64,000 nucleotides of DNA from Pterobdella sp. o SKG-2022 (GCA_964035795.1 OZ038322.1:17896674-17960673), one strand, 5' to 3'. Positions 43,185 to 55,996 are shown, counted from the first letter of the stretch. Made by a program: numbers and translations. Notes: a model not told the origin generated them from the letters alone.

Positions 43185-44655
43185 TCCACTTGATAATGTG
43201 TGTTCACGCTTTACGTGGAGAACCATTGAACCAATTAGTAAAGCTGTTTAAAAAAATTTATGAAGAGGGAGTATGGCTATCAGATTTCAAAAAAAGTGTT
43301 TTAGTGTTTCTGGAAAAAAAAAAGAATGCCACGAGATGTGTAGATTTTAGAACTATCAGTCTAATAGCTCATGCCGCGAAAGTGGTATTGAGGATAATAA
43401 AAAGAAGACTGGAAACAAAAGCTAATAAATTTTTAAAAAACGATGAGTTTGGATTCCGTAAGAAGAAAGGCACGAGAGAAGCTAATGGAGTGATGAAGTG
43501 CCTAGTGGAGCGTAGAATAGAATTCAATAAAGCTCTATATGTGTGTTTCGTAGACTGTGAGAAAGCATTTGATTGTGTTGATTGAAAGAAACTAATGAAG
43601 ATATGGGAAAAAATAGGGGTTGATTGGAGAAAAAGACGGCTGGTAGACTTTATATGGAACAGACCACAGTGGTGAAAATTAATTCAGAAGTAACTGAGCC
43701 CTGCTTGATAGGAAGAGGCGTAAAACAAAGATGTCTTATTTCACCTGTCCTGTTCAAAATTTATGCAGAAGCAATGATGAAGAAAGCTCTGCACTCACTG
43801 GAGGAGGGGGTCAAAGTAGGGGGAGTACTGATCAAAGCACTAATTTTGCAGATGACCAAGCCATGGTAGCTGGAACAGAAAAAGGAATACAGAGTATCAT
43901 GGAAGAAACGAACGGAGTGGTTAAGAGCTATGGAATGAAAATAAATAGCCAAAAAACCAAAATCATGAAGCTTGGAAGAAAACCTGGCATGGTCAGTATA
44001 ACCCTTGAGGGAGTCGCACTTGAGCAAGTAAAAGACTTTAAGTACCTGGGGAGCTATCTTTCGGAAAATGGTAACACCGAAAAAAACACTTGGGTACGGA
44101 TTGGAATAGATAAAAATGTATTTACTCACCTTAAACCAATCCTTACAGGTGGACTCAGACAAGTGAACAAGAAGACCCTGGTGTGGAGTATGGCGACGTA
44201 TGCAGCAGAATCGTGGATCATTAACAAGGCAGACAAGAAAAAATTGGAAGCTATGGAAATGTGGGTCTGGAGGAAAATGGAGAAAGTGAAGTGGACAGAC
44301 AAGCTGACCAATGAAGAAGTCTTAAGCCAGTTTAATGAATGCAGAGGATTTATGGCGCATATAAAAAGAAGAAAATCTAGATGGATAGGCCATATTCTGC
44401 GTCACAAAAGTTTGCTTAGAATCGCATTAGAAGGACGGATAAAAGGAAAACGACCAAGAGGATGAATGAGGAGGAAAATGCTGGATGACATGATGGAAGA
44501 GGGTTTTGGAGCACTGAAGAGAAAGGCTGAAGAAAGAAAAAGATGGAAGCACCTGATTTGATGAATCTGCTGACGGCAGAATAACTAATTGACTGATTGA
44601 TCGATCGATTGATTGATTGATTGATTGAATGATTGATTGATTGCTTAATTGAATG
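43185..44655 (+). mobile_element. Decayed non-LTR retrotransposon (LINE) with RT domain and tetranucleotide tail
   Basis: Three broken frames together cover most of a reverse transcriptase: VDFRTISLIAHAAKVVLRII, then FVDCEKAFDCVD, VKQRCLISPVLFKIYAEAMM, the FADDQAMVAGTEKG catalytic box, KINSQKTKIMKLGRKPG and DFKYLGSYLSENGNTEKN. It ends RRKSRWIGHILRHKSLLRI. A stop at 43583-43585 and a frameshift before the FADD box (about 43840) inactivate it; a further TGA lies at 44463-44465. The 5' half, including any endonuclease, is missing. The 3' end is a (TTGA)n tail (about 44585-44645) instead of poly(A). Family placement within the non-LTR clades is uncertain. Confidence 0.85.
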
Positions 44656-44954
44656 TGTGTTCAAAATAAGAAAAGCTTATTGAACTTGAACTTCGAATAG
44701 TGTTAAGCTTTGAGTACTTAATAATGAGTTTGAGAATTGTGAAAAACATCATCACATCTTGAAAAACTTTGAAAAGGATGTTTTAGGATGACTCATAAAT
44801 TTTTAAGCATGAAAAGCCTATAGTATATAGATCATTATGATTTATCAGTTTTTATCACGTAGTACTATTTTTAAAAATTAAAAATCAATATAAATTGCAG
44901 ATTTATTAAATCTATAAAATATTTTTTCACTAGTTTTGAGCATAGTTTCGGAAA

Positions 44955-46400
44955 AATATGCAAAATGATATACGAGTTTAGCCCAGCACTTTTCGCGTTG
45001 GCCGTCGACAAAATTGCCAAGGACGGGTCATCGGAGTTGAACATTTGGTACTTGGACGATGCCCCAATTGGTGGTCAGGCTAGCTCTGTCTTCAACGATG
45101 CAACAAAAATAATTAACGCTTTCAAAGAGATCAGCCTTCAAATCAACTCCAATAAATGTGAGCTGTTCATTTTAAACTATAGAGCGGACATGTACGCTGA
45201 CACTGTCAAACAGTTCTCTTCTATTTTGTCGTCAGTATCATTGCCTCCTCGTCACTCTTGGTCAGTCTTGGGTTCTCCCCTCACTCACGAGGCCATAGTT
45301 CCCATTCTTGCTCAATATTAGAAGACATCTGTCGGCTTTGCTCCAAGCTAGAAGAAGTTGACCCCCATCATGCTTTCACTTTGCTGAGGAAATGCTTCTC
45401 TATTCCCAAATTGGTTTATATCCTTCGAACGTGTCCTACTTTCGTTGAGCCCATGATATTATTGGAGTTTGACTCTCATTCGTGCTGCTTTTTCGTCCAT
45501 TTCCAATGTTTCTCTGTCCTACAAGAGCTGGAATCAAGTATCTCTTCCAAATCGTTTTGGTGGTCTAGGTTTTAGATCAGCGCGAGCCCTATCATTGCCA
45601 TGCTTCCTCTCTTTCTCATATGCATCCTCCAGTCTCGTTCAGCTCTTTTTTTCATCTGTTCCCGAAGCTCTCGCGTCTGGTGATCTTCAGGGGGGTGATC
45701 GTGACGTCGTTTCAGCTAGGGAATCGTGGCAGAAACAATGCAGTGTTGCGCCGTTAGATCTTTTAGGAAGCCAACGGAAATGGGATGATCTTTTGTGCGA
45801 GGTTGCTCTCAACGATTTGCTGGTAGACGCAGACCAGTGGGACCGTTGTCGTCTTCTTGCTGCCAAGTCAGCACACTCCGCCGCGTGGTCGGAAGCTGTG
45901 CCAATTCCCGTTTTAGGAAACTTTTAAGTGCAGAGGAGCTTCAGGTGGCGGTGGCGCTTCGAGTAGGGACTAATATTTCTGGCGCCCCAACATGCCTTTG
46001 CAAGTGTGTTGTAAGGATGGACACGAAAGGCTACCATGGCCTTTCGTGTCGACTGAATGAAGGCAGACTTTCCAGACACGCCGAGGTCAACTCCATTATT
46101 AAAAGATGCCTGGGGAAGATAGACTTGCCCAGCATCTTCGAACCATCAGGGTTCGACAGGAGTGACGGACGTCGTCTTGATGGCATAACGACCTTCCCTT
46201 GGAAGCATGGAAAATGCTTGGTCTGGGACGCAACAGTCGTCGATGCTTTTTCCAAGTCCCACATTATCACCAGCTTCATCGAGTCAGGATCCAGCGCAAA
46301 ATCTGCGGAAATATTAAAAAGCCGTAAATATCAGGGCTTGGTGAGCAACTTCTATTTTCAACCCGTTGCATTCGAGACAACGGGCTGGAGGCAGTATGGT
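44955..46400 (+). mobile_element. Decayed retroelement: RT C-terminal part plus restriction-like endonuclease domain
   Basis: Directly behind the previous LINE, in the same orientation, four broken frames encode a different element. The polymerase part includes FSPALFALAVDKIA, then LNIWYLDDAPIGG (YLDD catalytic box), LQINSNKCELF and SVLGSPLTHEAI. Further on are KLVYILRTCPTF, LPNRFGGLGFRSA and a Cys/His knuckle (CLCKCVVRMDTKGYHGLSC). The last part, DGRRLDGITTFPWKHGKCLV followed by WDATVVDAF and ending FYFQPVAFETTG, resembles the C-terminal PD-(D/E)XK nuclease of retroelements with restriction-like endonucleases; the usual PD is LD here. Frames change around 45320, 45480 and 45850. GC content is much higher than its surroundings, so the insertion is probably fairly young. 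Confidence 0.75.
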
Positions 46401-46755
46401 TGCGTCAAAAGATTTCCCTTTCAATTGCCCGCGGCAATGCTACCAGCATTCTTTCCTGTTTCTGTTTTTCTTCCTCTATATCTCAATTTTCCTCTTCACC
46501 AATGTATCATTTGTATATTGTTTATATGCTTGTTCAAACATTGCATTAATATAAGTTAGAACTTTGTGAAATATTGTCGACTAATGTTAAAATTTTTACT
46601 AAATGTTAAAAGATAATTTTTTCAAGTTTAGATTATGAAAGTATTTTTCCAATATTGCGCTACGCTTAATCTTTCCAGATTTTAGTTAGCGGGATTTTCA
46701 AATATCATCTATTTAATTTTGACTGCTCAATAAACTAAAAATAAAATTTTCAATT

Positions 46756-49748
46756 ATGAATAAATCAAAATTGGATAATAGCAAAAAAAAAGTTTTGAAC
46801 ACTTCCAAAAGAAGCCGACTCTGTAAGTACATGAGAATTTAATTGCCATTTATTTATTGGCTTCTTTTTTGCAGTGAATTCCACTCTCAAAAGAGAAGCT
46901 CTGAAATGCAACAATAGAGAACTTGCCAAAGCTTTGAGTCGTAAAAAAGTTGAAGTTAAATCAATTGCTGACTTATTCATCAAAGCCCAGGATGAGATAC
47001 GTTTTCTTAGATCTATTGCAAATTCCAAAAATAAAAATTCTCTTAGCTTACTTTTTGATGTATGTTTGTAATTAGCTTGTTTAAATTAAAAATCTTCAAA
47101 TTACTTCCTTTTTTATGAATGAATAACCATATGCATGATGTTTAAATTTTTGAAGAAATGGCTAAATCAAATGAAGAAGTGTACAGAGGATGTTATTTTA
47201 TCTTTTTGTGAAAATTGTGAGAAGCTTCAAGCAATGTTTAGTTTCTGCAAAGAAATGGTATATCTACAAAGTCTAAATGAAAATGTTCCTTCAGAAAATG
47301 ATGAAAAATTTTATGGATTAGTTTATAAAAACTATTTTGACAAAGATGGAAATGTAAAAAATAACTTGTATGAAGAACTTCAAAATGTTGAAATGAAGTC
47401 TGAAAAAAAAGAGGATCATATAGATAAACAAGATCCTGTAATTCTAAAAGAAATAAAAAAGTCAGTATGTTTTACTATATAATTATTAAAAAAATTGACT
47501 TCATTTTAAAAATATTACAGGCCTGTGAGACAACAAAAAGTTCTTGATCTAAGTGTTATTCCTGAAACTAGCAAAGATTTTTCCAATTCAGAGCTGAATA
47601 TGACAAAAAAAAAAGATAATTCAGTTATAAACCTTAAAAATACAAAAAACAATACTCAAAATTCTAAAGCCTTTATAGAAAATAAACCTGAAGAGCAATA
47701 CAAACAGACTGAGTCAGACATTCACAAAGAAAGTGATGAAGGAAAAGAACATAGTGACATTGAAGATAATATAGGAGAGTTGAGCATCATTTTGGAAGAA
47801 ACTTCTTTTGAGGGAAGTAAATACCATGCCACTGACAGTAAGATTTTAGTTGATATTGTAAATATTTTATTATACATTTTTGCTTTCATAATGTATGAAC
47901 TCAATTATAGTAGTTTTTAATTCAGTGAGTTTGAAGATCACTCAAATTTTATTGCAGAAATTATAAATCAAACACTTACCCATTTGCTGACCATGCGCCA
48001 TGATGTAGAGACTAGTTTCGATAAGTCATTTCCAAAAATCGAAAATTTTTCCAAAGAAAATTCACCAAGTAGTGTAATAAAAATGCCTCAAAAGAGCAAC
48101 AAAAAAAAAAAGAATGATGAAATGTTTGATCTCAATTCCACATTTGTGATGTCTCAACGCCAGACCAAACATGTTGATAAAGTTGGTCCCAATACTAAGG
48201 AATCACCATGTCTTGTGTCAGTCAATGCACCTAATGAAAAAAAGGCAGAAAAAAGTTTAATTCCTAAGTATACTGATAGTTATAAAGCCAAAAATAGTGA
48301 TAAAACAGTTAAAAGTTATTATGGAAATGCTAAAAATAAAGAGAAAAATATTAATCATAAATTTGATGAAATTAAAAAAGGCAAACTAGCAAAAGAAACT
48401 AAAACACAAGAGCATGTAAAAGATGAAACTGTTGACAAGAAAATTAAAGAAAATAAACTAGTTGATACTAAGATACAACACGAGGAAAGGGATAATATAG
48501 ATGAAGTTTGTGTCAATCTTGGAGAATCATTATCTCTAGCACCTGAAAATGTTCCTGTTGAAAAAAATCTTCCTACAAAAATTACAACTGTTAAGCCAGT
48601 AGAAAGTATGAAAGATGAAAATAGACAAGTTGGAAATATTAATAAGCAACAAGATAAAAATGATAAACCAAAAAATATAAATCAAAAAACTGTTAAAAAG
48701 GGTAAGAAAAAAGCTGATGAAATCAGAAAAGGTAAAACAGCAAAAGATTTGACTCATAATAAAACACAAGAATTCAATAAAGTTGAAAATTGTTGTGAGG
48801 CAATTGCGCACAGTGCATTAATTACTGCTGAATCTCAACACCAGAATAAGGATAATGTCGATGAAGCTGTGGAAACTATAAAAATTAAAGATAAAAATGC
48901 TGATAAATCTGATCAAAATAAAGATGCTGAGAAGGACCATAAAGAAAATAATGCTCACAAAATTGCAAAAAAATCAAAAGATGAAGAACATGATGAAATC
49001 AAAAAAATTCCCAAGGAGAGGAAAACTCAGGAGTATAAAAAAAGTGAAAATGTTGATGAACAGATGATAAAAAATCCAAAGGCTAATAAAGTTATAAAAG
49101 ATAATAAAATCGATAAAGAAAATATAGATGACAAAATTGATAAAAAAAATAAAGATGTTAAAAGTGACAAAGAAAATAAAGCAAACAAAGCTGAAAGAAA
49201 AAAAAAGCCATTTCCAAAAAATAATGAATCAAAAGCTTTATCAGTCTATGACATTTTAGAAGATTCTGGTGAGAGTACAGTATGTGGTATACCAGTGGGA
49301 GGTTTGGAAGCTTTTGCTAAGAGTCGTTTGATTAGAAGGAGTAGCGAGGTTGTGTCCGACGTTGCCCACGTGGTTTCTGCTTTCCCAACAAATAATAAAG
49401 AAGATATGGAAAATAATGTTGATTCAACAAACATCCTTCCAAAAACTCTCAAGGTTTCAAAAAATAGCGTATTACAAGTAATTGAAAATGAAAATGTCAA
49501 AAATGATGAGTTTTTTGTGAAAAAAGATACCTTTGAAGATACCAACAAAAGAAAATGTAATCAAATAGAAAAAAGTATTCAAGAAGAAAATGACGAAATA
49601 TCAGACGAAGATGCAAAGGCAAGGAGAACCAGAGGGAAGAATGTGAATTATAAAGAAAAATCCCTTAACATGTAATATAACTATTTTTTCTTGTTTTCAA
49701 GTTTTTAAAAAATTATTTTTTTTGTCCAGAAAACTTCGGAGGCCTTGA
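46756..49748 (+). CDS. SGO: Shugoshin (centromeric cohesin protector)
   Basis: Six exons: 46756-46822, 46875-47059, 47156-47460, 47521-47816, 47958-49671 and 49730-49748, giving 861 residues. The N-terminal coiled coil has the shugoshin pattern: CNNRELAKALSRKKVEVKSI followed by IKAQDEIRFLRSIA, the segment that binds PP2A-B56 in relatives. The middle is a long Lys/Asp/Asn-rich disordered region containing several KEN motifs. The C terminus RTRGKNVNYKEKSLNIKLRR is the conserved basic SGO motif that binds phosphorylated histone H2A. That motif is split by a 58-bp intron, so the last 19 coding bases form a separate exon. Shugoshins diverge so fast outside these two ends that length and sequence vary widely; human SGO2 is 1265 residues. 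It guards centromeric cohesin during mitosis or meiosis. Confidence 0.88.
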
Positions 49749-50024
49749 CCAAGTTTTGAGTTTCAATAATTCGTTCATTGTTTATAACATTTAACAACAT
49801 TTTCACTGGATCTTATCTATATTCTATTCTAATTTCACCATACTGATAATATTTAATAAGAAAATATTTTCATTATATGCCTTTATTTTTCGAAGGGAAA
49901 TCATGAGTGTTATTTAACAAGATTTGTCAATCAGCTGTTAAAAATTTATAATATGGTACAAAAATGTTATGGGGCATACATATTTAAAAATGTTCAAAGT
50001 CCTTTGCTAAATTAAAATTTTTCT

Positions 50025-52848
50025 TCATTTCAAATTGAAAAATTTGAGGACCCAAGCTACTTGGCTAGGCATTTCTTTGGGAGAAATGTAGGGAAAAATG
50101 ACGGTTATCCCTTTACCAGCTCCTAGTTTTTCCCACACCAAATCGTTGTTCCATCCCAGCATTTGCACTCTAGTGTGTGGAGTAACTTGTGGACAACCTA
50201 ATCTAAGAATGTTCTGAACAGGCCATTCAAGAACTGTTGCATAAGCGATAGTTCCTTCTGGACTGTCCTTTTGAGTGTACCTTCAAAATTGGTATTCAAA
50301 ATTTACTCAAATAAAAGGCTTGAAAAGTAAAACTATACCATATGTTCTTGGTTAGAGTATCATTTTGGTGTTTCCATGCCTTAGACTCGTATATTGCTTC
50401 TCCATTTACTTTTAACCATTCTCCCATTTGGGTTAATCTCTCTTCAAATATGGGATCTAAGCGACCATCTGATCTTATGCCGGCATTAATGAGAACATTA
50501 CCGCCGCAACTGTATGTAAATTGTAACCATAAATAAATTTGACTTATATTGTTAATATAATGCTCTCGATTGTGAAATATTGAAACTTTATTAATTTAAG
50601 TTATTCTTGAAAAATTATCTTTATTAAAGAAACACTTAGTTTAATATATTTTATTTGAAAAAAGCTTTTGATTAGTAACAAAGTTGGAACTATTTAGGAC
50701 AAACCTTACTGTAGAAGCGATTTGTGTGATAAGTTCATGAATGCTCATAATATCTGCCAGTCCTGCGGTGCGTCTGTACCCCCAAGAAGAATAATCCAGT
50801 GTCAAACAATTCTCCCATTTATGAGTAACTAAAACACCTTTAAGTTTTTGGTGTACAATGTGTTATTATTAAAAAATTTCTGATGAAATTCTCATAAGCT
50901 TTATCATTATTGGTAATGTGTGGAAAAAGTTTTTTACGAATTTTTAGTGTTTAACTATATTATGATTATCAAAAAAGTAACATACTTATTGATAGATATA
51001 AAAAAAACTAATCATTATAATTCGTCCATATTGAACCTATTCTATAAACATCATAATCATCATTCTATTTGCAGGTCATAGAGTTTTTAGCCCCCAGCAG
51101 AGGGTAAGAAAAATTACACCTGTATTGAACGCATTAGATTATTATACCTGTGTTACACATATTTTATTAACCCTTTATTTAAAATGAATTATATTCTCAC
51201 GTACATAAAAACGCTACACAGTTAACAAAGAGCTTCGTACTTTTTAATATAAATAATTATTTTGCAGTAATTTTGTTACTATAATGTTACATTGGCTTTT
51301 AACTAAATTTATAGTATTATAAATGTTTAAATATTTGATGTTAAACACGCATTATACAACTTCATATACACATTTCAAGTTTAGTATAGATTATGTGATT
51401 TTATCATTAATATTATGCTATAATATTATTTAATATTCAAGATTCTGGAATCTAAAATTATTTTGGTGTCAGCTGTACTACGTATTTTAAATTTTCATAC
51501 AATTAACTGAACTTTTCAATTAAAATTAAAAAAGCAAGATATGATTAGATAAACTTACCCGGATTGTATCGATCATTGCATGTGTAAAAGTCCCCATGGT
51601 GGCACATTATTCCTGCACCCCATCTGTCATTCACCACCACTGTGTCTTTTACTGGACTGGAAACATTTAAAGATTGAAATTTCCGTAATATTCATCAAAA
51701 TGGAGCAACTTATTTGAAAAATAATTTTGCCTTTGGTTGTAGAGCCAAGCAATAAAATCTGTAGAATTCCAATATGTATAAGGGGCATCCCAGTCACCAT
51801 CAGACCATATTATTTCAGGCTCATATTTCATAACGATTTCATATAATTCTGGGAGAGTCTTCATCTTGAAATGTAAAGTAGCATTTTTGCAATTACAACT
51901 TTAGGTTAAATTATGAGATTATTATTTTCAATATAGTACTCACCAGGGGAAAATTCTTTGTTTTGAATGCATTTTTTTGATCTTGTAAATACAAAGGGTG
52001 ATACCATTCAAACAGAGAATGGTAAAGTCCAAAATGAAGTTTTGTGCGATTTCTTATAGAAGAAGCTAATTCTCCTAATAAATATATTTTTGTTAATGAA
52101 CTTATTGTTATTATAAAAAGCCTAGGCCTTCAGTACAAAATAAACCGAATTGCGATTTTTTTTCAATTGATCTAAATATGGTTAATGAAACAAAAAAATA
52201 TTTTTCAGGGAAAACTAAAAATTTAATTTCTGTGCTAATTCTATTTTTAGATTATTATAGTGTTTTATTCTTGAACCATCTGTTTAGTTTATGATTGTGA
52301 AACTAATTCAACAAAAATAATCTTTTACTAACCAACTAAATCTCGTTTTGGACCAACGTCCATTGAGTTCCAATTCCAAGAAAACTTGGAAGGCCACATT
52401 GTGTAACCTTCATGGTGCTTACTAGTCAAAACAACATAACTTTGAAAAAAAACATTAATTTATGATATAATAAAAAATATTTATATTATATGCAGTCTTT
52501 GATTAAATATAATTCTCACTTTGCTCCTGAAGCCTTGAATATATCAGCCAACTGATCAGAGTTATAAAGATCAGCTTTGAATGATGAAGCCAAATCTGCA
52601 TAAGTGAAATCAGCTGAGTAATATTTTTTCAAGTAATCAATAACTTTTTTGTCTTTTCCTCCCCAATAATACCAAACCCATTCGGAAAATGGCAAAACTG
52701 AAAACACTCCCCAATGCAAAAATATTCCTATTTTGGCGTCATCGTACCATTGAGGAAGTGGACGAGTATCTAATGATTCCCATGTTGGCTCATATGAGTG
52801 ACAAATAAAAGCAAATGAAAGAGTTAAAAAAAAAATTTTTAGAAACAT
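50025..52848 (-). CDS. FUCA1: Tissue alpha-L-fucosidase (GH29), lysosomal/secreted
   Basis: Eight exons: 52848-52520, 52439-52333, 52074-51944, 51864-51710, 51656-51559, 50828-50705, 50509-50339 and 50280-50025, giving 456 residues (human FUCA1 466). A signal peptide [18 protein letters not shown] is followed by GH29 landmarks: [88 protein letters not shown] and [10 protein letters not shown]. The Asp of IIWSDGDW (about residue 211) corresponds to the known catalytic nucleophile. The enzyme removes terminal alpha-L-fucose from glycoproteins in lysosomes. The end of exon 4 is ambiguous: a weak GT donor (51709) adds seven residues, whereas a GC donor (51730) gives a better family fit. It starts 200 bp from the divergent FERRY3 gene. 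Confidence 0.94.
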
Positions 52849-53048
52849 TTTTCTTTTGATTCCTCACTCTATGTAAACATCAATGATTGTCTTGTGATTT
52901 TTCAGAGCTATATTTATACCTTTAGTGTATAGACTCACTCAAGGATAAAAAAATACCTATGACTCGCTTATAGAATCAAACAATTTTTATTTCGATTAGC
53001 CTTGTAAACTTTTAAATTACATGAATATTTTGAAAAGTGGAATAAACT
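52849..53048. promoter_or_regulatory. Head-to-head promoter interval of FUCA1 and FERRY3
   Basis: Only 200 bp separate the two start codons, so both promoters and 5' untranslated regions must fit here. An AT-rich TATATTTATA lies at about 52910. No other motif is recognised. Confidence 0.5.
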
Positions 53049-55996
53049 ATGGAAAACGAAAAATTCTATTATGAGTTCATTTATGGAGGTAAAACATTTG
53101 AACTGAGCGTGCCAATAAATACAATACTTGATAAAGATGTCAAAGAATTAGCATACCGTTTAATCAACTCTAACAACATTCCAATTTTTTTCTACGATGG
53201 TAATAAGATGATTAACGTTTAATTTTTAAAGCCTTTCATTTAATAAAGTTTTCATTAATTATAGATCTGACAAATAAATTGAAAGAATATGCAAAACAAA
53301 CAAAATTGTCATTAGAAGATAAAATAGGAGATTCTTTGCTTGACATAAACTTTGATTTTGATGATTCAGTAGACAAAATTAGCCAGAAGTTTATTTTGGT
53401 TAGATTATTTTGGTAGTTTTAATAGAAAACTTGTTTTGATTAACTTAAAAATATATAAAACTGTCAAAGCATTTGGTGAAACTGACTTACATTATCAAGA
53501 AAAGGCTAGATACCTATTGATTATAATATCAGAACCTATTAACTTTTCCAGGGGCATTATGGGTATGGAAACAGTGATGTTCCAAGCAATGATGAAATTT
53601 TTGCTGATGCTTATCATGAACTCATACACTCACCACTCTATAACAATCTTCTTAACATGGAAAAAGAGCATGCTGTAGAAATGTCGAGACTTATACAACG
53701 AAGAGACCAAGCATTACAAAATGTTCGAGCAATGTATGTTAAAAATTTTAAAACTTTGATAAAAGCTTGAGTATATAATGCTTCCAGTTGTGACCAAAGT
53801 ATGGATATGGCTATTGCAAACATTGGAGTTTTGTATAGTGATGAACAAGTCAATCAACTCAGTAAACAGCACCTTGAAGCTACTGAGGTTTTCAAATTAC
53901 CACTATTATCTTTAAACTATAAAAAAACATAAATTTCCTATCCTCATATGATAAATCAATTGAATTAATTGTGAAACTCAAGGTTAATAATTTCAAAAAC
54001 ACTTAAAGCCATGAGCTAATTTTCACTTTTAAAAGTTTGCTGTACATATTTTTTATTTTATTTGCAAGCTGGAACTAAGTAAATGGAAAAGTAGTGTTAG
54101 CAGTTTGAAACTTGAACAAAAGAATGATTTCAGAAACCAAGTACAAATCTCAACTTTTTACTATATAATCATAATATATATATACTATAAAAAAATATGC
54201 AAGCTTAAAAAATTATTGAACTTTCAAGGTGATGAGATTATTTGAAGCATCAAAGATACAAATTACATCACAAGAAGAAATTGAAGAAGCAAAACTAATG
54301 GAAAAAAATAATCAAGATCTTGATTTGCCAAAAAAACCGCCTACTCCAACTACCTCAAAACCTAGGAAAAGCCCTTCTCATAGGCGAAAATCGACAAACT
54401 TCTCAAAACAACCTGTTTTTCAGAAATCAACCATAAGAGAAGACTCTTTCACTGTTCATTTAGGTAATAAATTTTTTATTATTTGATGTTATTAAATTAT
54501 ATTTAACGTCATTAGTTAAAGTAATATTGGTATAAGTTAAAGCTGAGTATTTTTCTTATTTGATAAAAATAAAATCGAAAATTTTCAGCTAAAAATTTAT
54601 ATATTTTACATTTCAATCAAATGAATCAACAGTTATAAATGTATCAATTTTTAATATGAAATAACAACAATATTAATAAATGTGGTATATTTAAAATGAT
54701 TATCTAAGGATACAAAATATTTTTTATATACTTTTTGATATTTTATATATATTTTTGGGATTAAATGCCCACAGGTGCTCAAATGAAAACCACACACAAT
54801 TTGAGGTTACTGAGTTGCGATATTTGCCACTTGTGTGACATGCCTCATAACGAGTTAGTGTTTTTAAGCACTTTGTTATAATGTGTGTAATTGTATATTT
54901 TTATAGTTTGACAGTTTAACGTAGTGTGTTCAATTTTTTTTATTATTTTTGCATGTTTTAATAGATATTTGAAATAATTCTTTCAAATGAATGAAACTTG
55001 TTCTTAAATTTATATTATGAAAGTTGCAAAATTTTATAACTTATCATTAGTTTTTTATATTTTAGATTCATTTTGATTTATTACAAAGTTCAGGGCAGCA
55101 TTTCCAGACAGCCATATCCCTGTATAGCGACCGCTTATGTGGCATGGTTCTACTTGTCGATTCACGGATCAGCTTTATGTCGGGCGTTAAAAAAGGTTGG
55201 ATTTTATCTTTGTGAACCTTGAATATCAGTGACCATTTGGAAAAGGGGAGTGACTGACTATAATAAATTCATAACAATATTAACTTTTTTTTTAGAGTTT
55301 TATAATATCTGCGAAAAGTCTACGGATTTCCACTTTGCTGATTTGGCTGAGCAGCTAGAAGCAATTAAATTACTCGTTGATAAAAATCAAGATGAGGCTA
55401 AAAGCAAAAAATCGGTAGAAAAACTGCAGGTAGGAGAAATATACATCACAAAGCATTCAAATTTGTCTCAAGTTCATGTAGTCTTCCACGTTGTTATTGA
55501 CGGTAGCCTTCTTGGCGATATTTCTTCTAGACACCCTGTCATTTTAGCGTACAGAAATGTTATTAAAACAGCTTTCAAAAATGATGTCAAAACTTTAACT
55601 ATACCTTTGCTTTTAGTTCATGAGATGACAGAGGTAAGAAGGTATTTAAGCATATTTCAAAAAAATATTCGGATGACTTTTTTTCGAAGGAAATGACGGA
55701 AGGCTGGTGTTTGAAAAGAGCAGAATTGGTTTTGAAATGCCTTAAAGGCTTTGTAATGGAAATGTTTGCTACTGAAGGATCATTCAATTTACAGCTTATT
55801 GTACCTCCCGTATGTTTTTAATAACCATAATAAGATAAAATAAGATAAAAGTTCATAATTTTGAATAAGAATAATATGATTAATTTTATTAAAATGACTT
55901 TGACTGCAGTCTCTATCAGATGAAACCTTCAACAACATAGCCGCCATGATTCCATCTATCTTCCGCATGTCGAATCCTCTCATAGCTACTTCATAA
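53049..55996 (+). CDS. FERRY3: FERRY complex subunit 3 (C12orf4 homologue), Rab5 effector component
   Basis: Eleven exons: 53049-53199, 53265-53398, 53552-53733, 53788-53887, 54069-54140, 54229-54463, 54775-54857, 55066-55195, 55296-55633, 55690-55809 and 55910-55996. They join in frame to 543 residues (human C12orf4 552). Matching blocks run through the whole protein: [146 protein letters not shown] and [17 protein letters not shown]. In mammals it is one of five FERRY subunits that bind Rab5 on early endosomes and carry specific mRNAs. A Pro/Lys-rich insert (about residues 235-270) is lineage-specific. It ends convergent with STARD10. Confidence 0.94.

Noticed and set aside
46031..46279. 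Minus-strand open frame in the retroelement
   Set aside because: It is a shadow of the nuclease-like frame on the plus strand.
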